Part shown: positions 4,899-6,147 of the stretch, one piece after another | Numbering within the stretch: position 1 is the first letter of the stretch | Layout: each line of letters starts with the position of its first letter | Assembly (NCBI GenBank): GCA_036503065.1 | Contig: DASXXM010000161.1 | Location: 1 to 6,147 of the forward strand | Origin: DATEPR01 sp036503065 | Lineage (GTDB): Bacteria > Actinomycetota > Actinomycetes > Mycobacteriales > Pseudonocardiaceae | DNA: 6,147 nt | Direction: 5' to 3' | Made by a program: the position numbers and the translations under genes | The notes under the pieces: generated by a model | Seen by the model: the letters and a program-made list of their open reading frames with translations, nothing else | The model's database searches: none | Told to the model about the DNA's origin: nothing

Positions 4899-6037
4899 CG
4901 ACCCTGATGCTGGACATCCGGGCGAACGGCGCCGGTATCGCCCGCTACGGCCGACGCCTGCTGACCGAGTCGGCCCCACGCCTGGGCGAACTGGCCGACA
5001 AGGTGTACGCGGTGGCGCACGATCAGGACGTGCCCGAACTGGCTCTGCCGGGCGGGGCGGTCGAACTCGTGACGGCACCGTCGGACGAGGGCCGTTACGT
5101 GTGGCGGCGGGACGACTGGCTGCGCGAGCTCGTCGCCGACGTCCGGCCGAACCTGTTCTACACCACGAACTACACGATGGACGCCGACCACGACGGCCCG
5201 TTCGTCGTCACGATCCACGATCTGGTTCGACTGATGCGCCCGGAGACCGCCAGCGACGCGGAGTTCGTCGCCCGCTACGGCCGGGCCGAGCTGGCACGCC
5301 TGCGCGAGGTCGCGCCCCACCGCGACGGCCCCGTGTTCGCGCCGTACTTCGCCGCCCTGACCGGAAAACTGGCGTCCCGTGCCAGCCTGGTGGCCACCGT
5401 GTCCGCCGCGACGGCGAAGGACATCCGGTCGGTACTGGGCGTGCCGGCCGACCGGATCAGCATCGTGCCCTCCGCGGTGGACGAGGTGTTCCGGCCGCGT
5501 GACCCCAGCGCCCTGCGACGGCGGTTCTCCTTGGGTGACCGGTACTTCCTGTTCGTCGGCGTGGCCGGCAACCGCAAGAAGGTGGACTGGCTGATCCGGT
5601 CGTTCGGCCGCGTACTGCCGCGGACACAGCTCGTCGTGGCCGGTGGGGACGCGGAGTACCGGGCCGACATCCGACACGCGCTTGCCGACGCCGGTCCCGT
5701 GGTCTTCACCGGCCGGATCTCCGACGAGGACCTGGCCGCCCTCTACACCGGTGCCGTCGCGTGCCTGTCCGCGTCGGCGCAGGAGGGTTTCGACCTGCCG
5801 CCCGCTGAGGCCATGGCGTGCGGCAGCGAAGCGATCGTCACCGCCATCCCGGCTCATCGAGAGGTGCTCGGCCGGCACGCGCACTATTTTCCGGTCGGTG
5901 ACGAGGTCCGGTTCGGACGGCTCGTGACGGCCGCGTTCGAGGGCCGGCTGCCCCGGCTGGCGCCCGGCTACGCACCGCCGACCTGGCAGGCCGCCAGCCG
6001 CGCGTTCCTGCGAACGATCGAGCGAGCCCTGCGGTGA
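4895..6037 (+). CDS. GT4-type (GT-B) family 1 glycosyltransferase, 380 aa
   Basis: A retaining nucleotide-sugar glycosyltransferase of the mannosyltransferase-like GT4 group, probably soluble or membrane-associated; no transmembrane segment is visible. The N-terminal acceptor domain has NGAGIARYGRRLL (11-23), resembling the GIGRY loop, and VVTIHDLV (104-111). The donor domain starts about residue 165 (VATVSAATAKDI), then IVPSAVDEVFRP (190-201), YFLFVGVAGNRKKVDWLIRSF (217-237), VFTGRISDEDLAALY (270-284) and the E-x7-E-like EGFDLPPAEAMACG (297-310). In that motif E297 and E305 are the nucleotide-sugar contacts. Residues about 120-160 look longer than in typical homologues and carry extra charged residues (LREVAPHRDGPVF). 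The ATG at 4895 overlaps the GT9 stop in ATGA; an upstream in-frame ATG at 4838 lies inside GT9. Donor and acceptor are not deducible. Confidence 0.88.
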   Translation: MTTLMLDIRANGAGIARYGRRLLTESAPRLGELADKVYAVAHDQDVPELALPGGAVELVTAPSDEGRYVWRRDDWLRELVADVRPNLFYTTNYTMDADHDGPFVVTIHDLVRLMRPETASDAEFVARYGRAELARLREVAPHRDGPVFAPYFAALTGKLASRASLVATVSAATAKDIRSVLGVPADRISIVPSAVDEVFRPRDPSALRRRFSLGDRYFLFVGVAGNRKKVDWLIRSFGRVLPRTQLVVAGGDAEYRADIRHALADAGPVVFTGRISDEDLAALYTGAVACLSASAQEGFDLPPAEAMACGSEAIVTAIPAHREVLGRHAHYFPVGDEVRFGRLVTAAFEGRLPRLAPGYAPPTWQAASRAFLRTIERALR

Positions 6038-6147
6038 CGTTCGCGTACGCCGCATTCGACCTCGACGGTACGCTCCTGGACGGTCATCGGAAGATCGATG
6101 ACGACACCCTGACCGGCCTGCTGAACCTGAACCGACAAGGGATCGCG
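6034..6147 (+). CDS. HAD-superfamily hydrolase, first 38 residues (3' end beyond window)
   Basis: Begins with GTG overlapping the glycosyltransferase TGA by four bases. FDLDGTLLDG (residues 8-17) is HAD motif I: D9 would be the nucleophile and D11 the general acid/base. The following KIDDDTLTGLLNLNRQGI matches the start of Cof-type (HAD-IIB) sugar-phosphate phosphatases rather than the heptose bisphosphatase GmhB, whose motif I reads more like FLDRDGT. A phosphatase acting on a sugar phosphate feeding the glycosyltransferases is the natural guess. Motifs II-IV and the cap domain are beyond the edge, so the subfamily is provisional. Confidence 0.8.
   Translation, partial: MTFAYAAFDLDGTLLDGHRKIDDDTLTGLLNLNRQGIA

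Noticed and set aside
2794..6055. Long minus-strand open frames (346, 415 and 478 codons) opposite the reductase and glycosyltransferases
   Set aside because: Expected in DNA of about 70% G+C; no motifs, while catalytic residues of known families are read on the plus strand.

Overview
The window is about 70% G+C with strong third-position G/C bias, GTG starts and many short stop/start overlaps. This is typical of a chromosomal segment from a high-GC actinomycete. The rank below that cannot be fixed from the sequence; a Pseudonocardiales-like or Streptomyces-like host is a guess. No rRNA, tRNA, mobile element, CRISPR array or plasmid feature is visible, and no gene-free stretch exceeds about 100 bases.

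Layout. Two genes on the minus strand occupy the left end: a free-standing acyl carrier protein (593-844) followed by an acyl-CoA dehydrogenase (1-586, cut by the window edge). A roughly 100-base AT-richer gap (845-946) separates them from a divergent rightward run of seven genes. These are an NAD-dependent epimerase/dehydratase-type SDR (947-1816), a NeuD/PglD-type left-handed beta-helix acyltransferase (1813-2457), a Nudix hydrolase (2447-2956), an aldo/keto reductase (3031-3957), a GT9 (heptosyltransferase-type) glycosyltransferase (3954-4898), a GT4-type glycosyltransferase (4895-6037) and the first 38 codons of a HAD-superfamily hydrolase (6034 to the edge). The SDR/acyltransferase, aldo/keto reductase/GT9, GT9/GT4 and GT4/HAD junctions are all 4-base GTGA or ATGA overlaps. 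The acyltransferase/Nudix junction overlaps by 11 bases. The only real gap in the rightward run is 74 bases before the aldo/keto reductase; it holds a perfect 20-base palindrome (2992-3011).

How the genes may work together (inference). Sugar-nucleotide tailoring enzymes (SDR, aldo/keto reductase, NeuD-like acyltransferase), two glycosyltransferases of different folds, a HAD phosphatase and a Nudix enzyme next to a discrete carrier protein plus dehydrogenase look like the glycosylation/tailoring arm of a specialised-metabolite cluster, or an exotic cell-surface glycan locus. GT9 enzymes are best known for transferring ADP-heptose in Gram-negative LPS. One beside a HAD phosphatase raises the possibility of heptose-derived sugars. 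The ACP/dehydrogenase pair would make or desaturate a carrier-bound acyl group, for example an unusual extender unit or a lipid tail. No PKS, NRPS, sugar-nucleotidyltransferase, 4,6-dehydratase or aminotransferase is in the window, so the product cannot be named.

The oddities most worth checking are the SDR that appears to lack about 30 residues of its cofactor-binding fold, the perfect palindrome, the single in-frame stop between the ACP and the dehydrogenase, and the GT9/HAD pairing.
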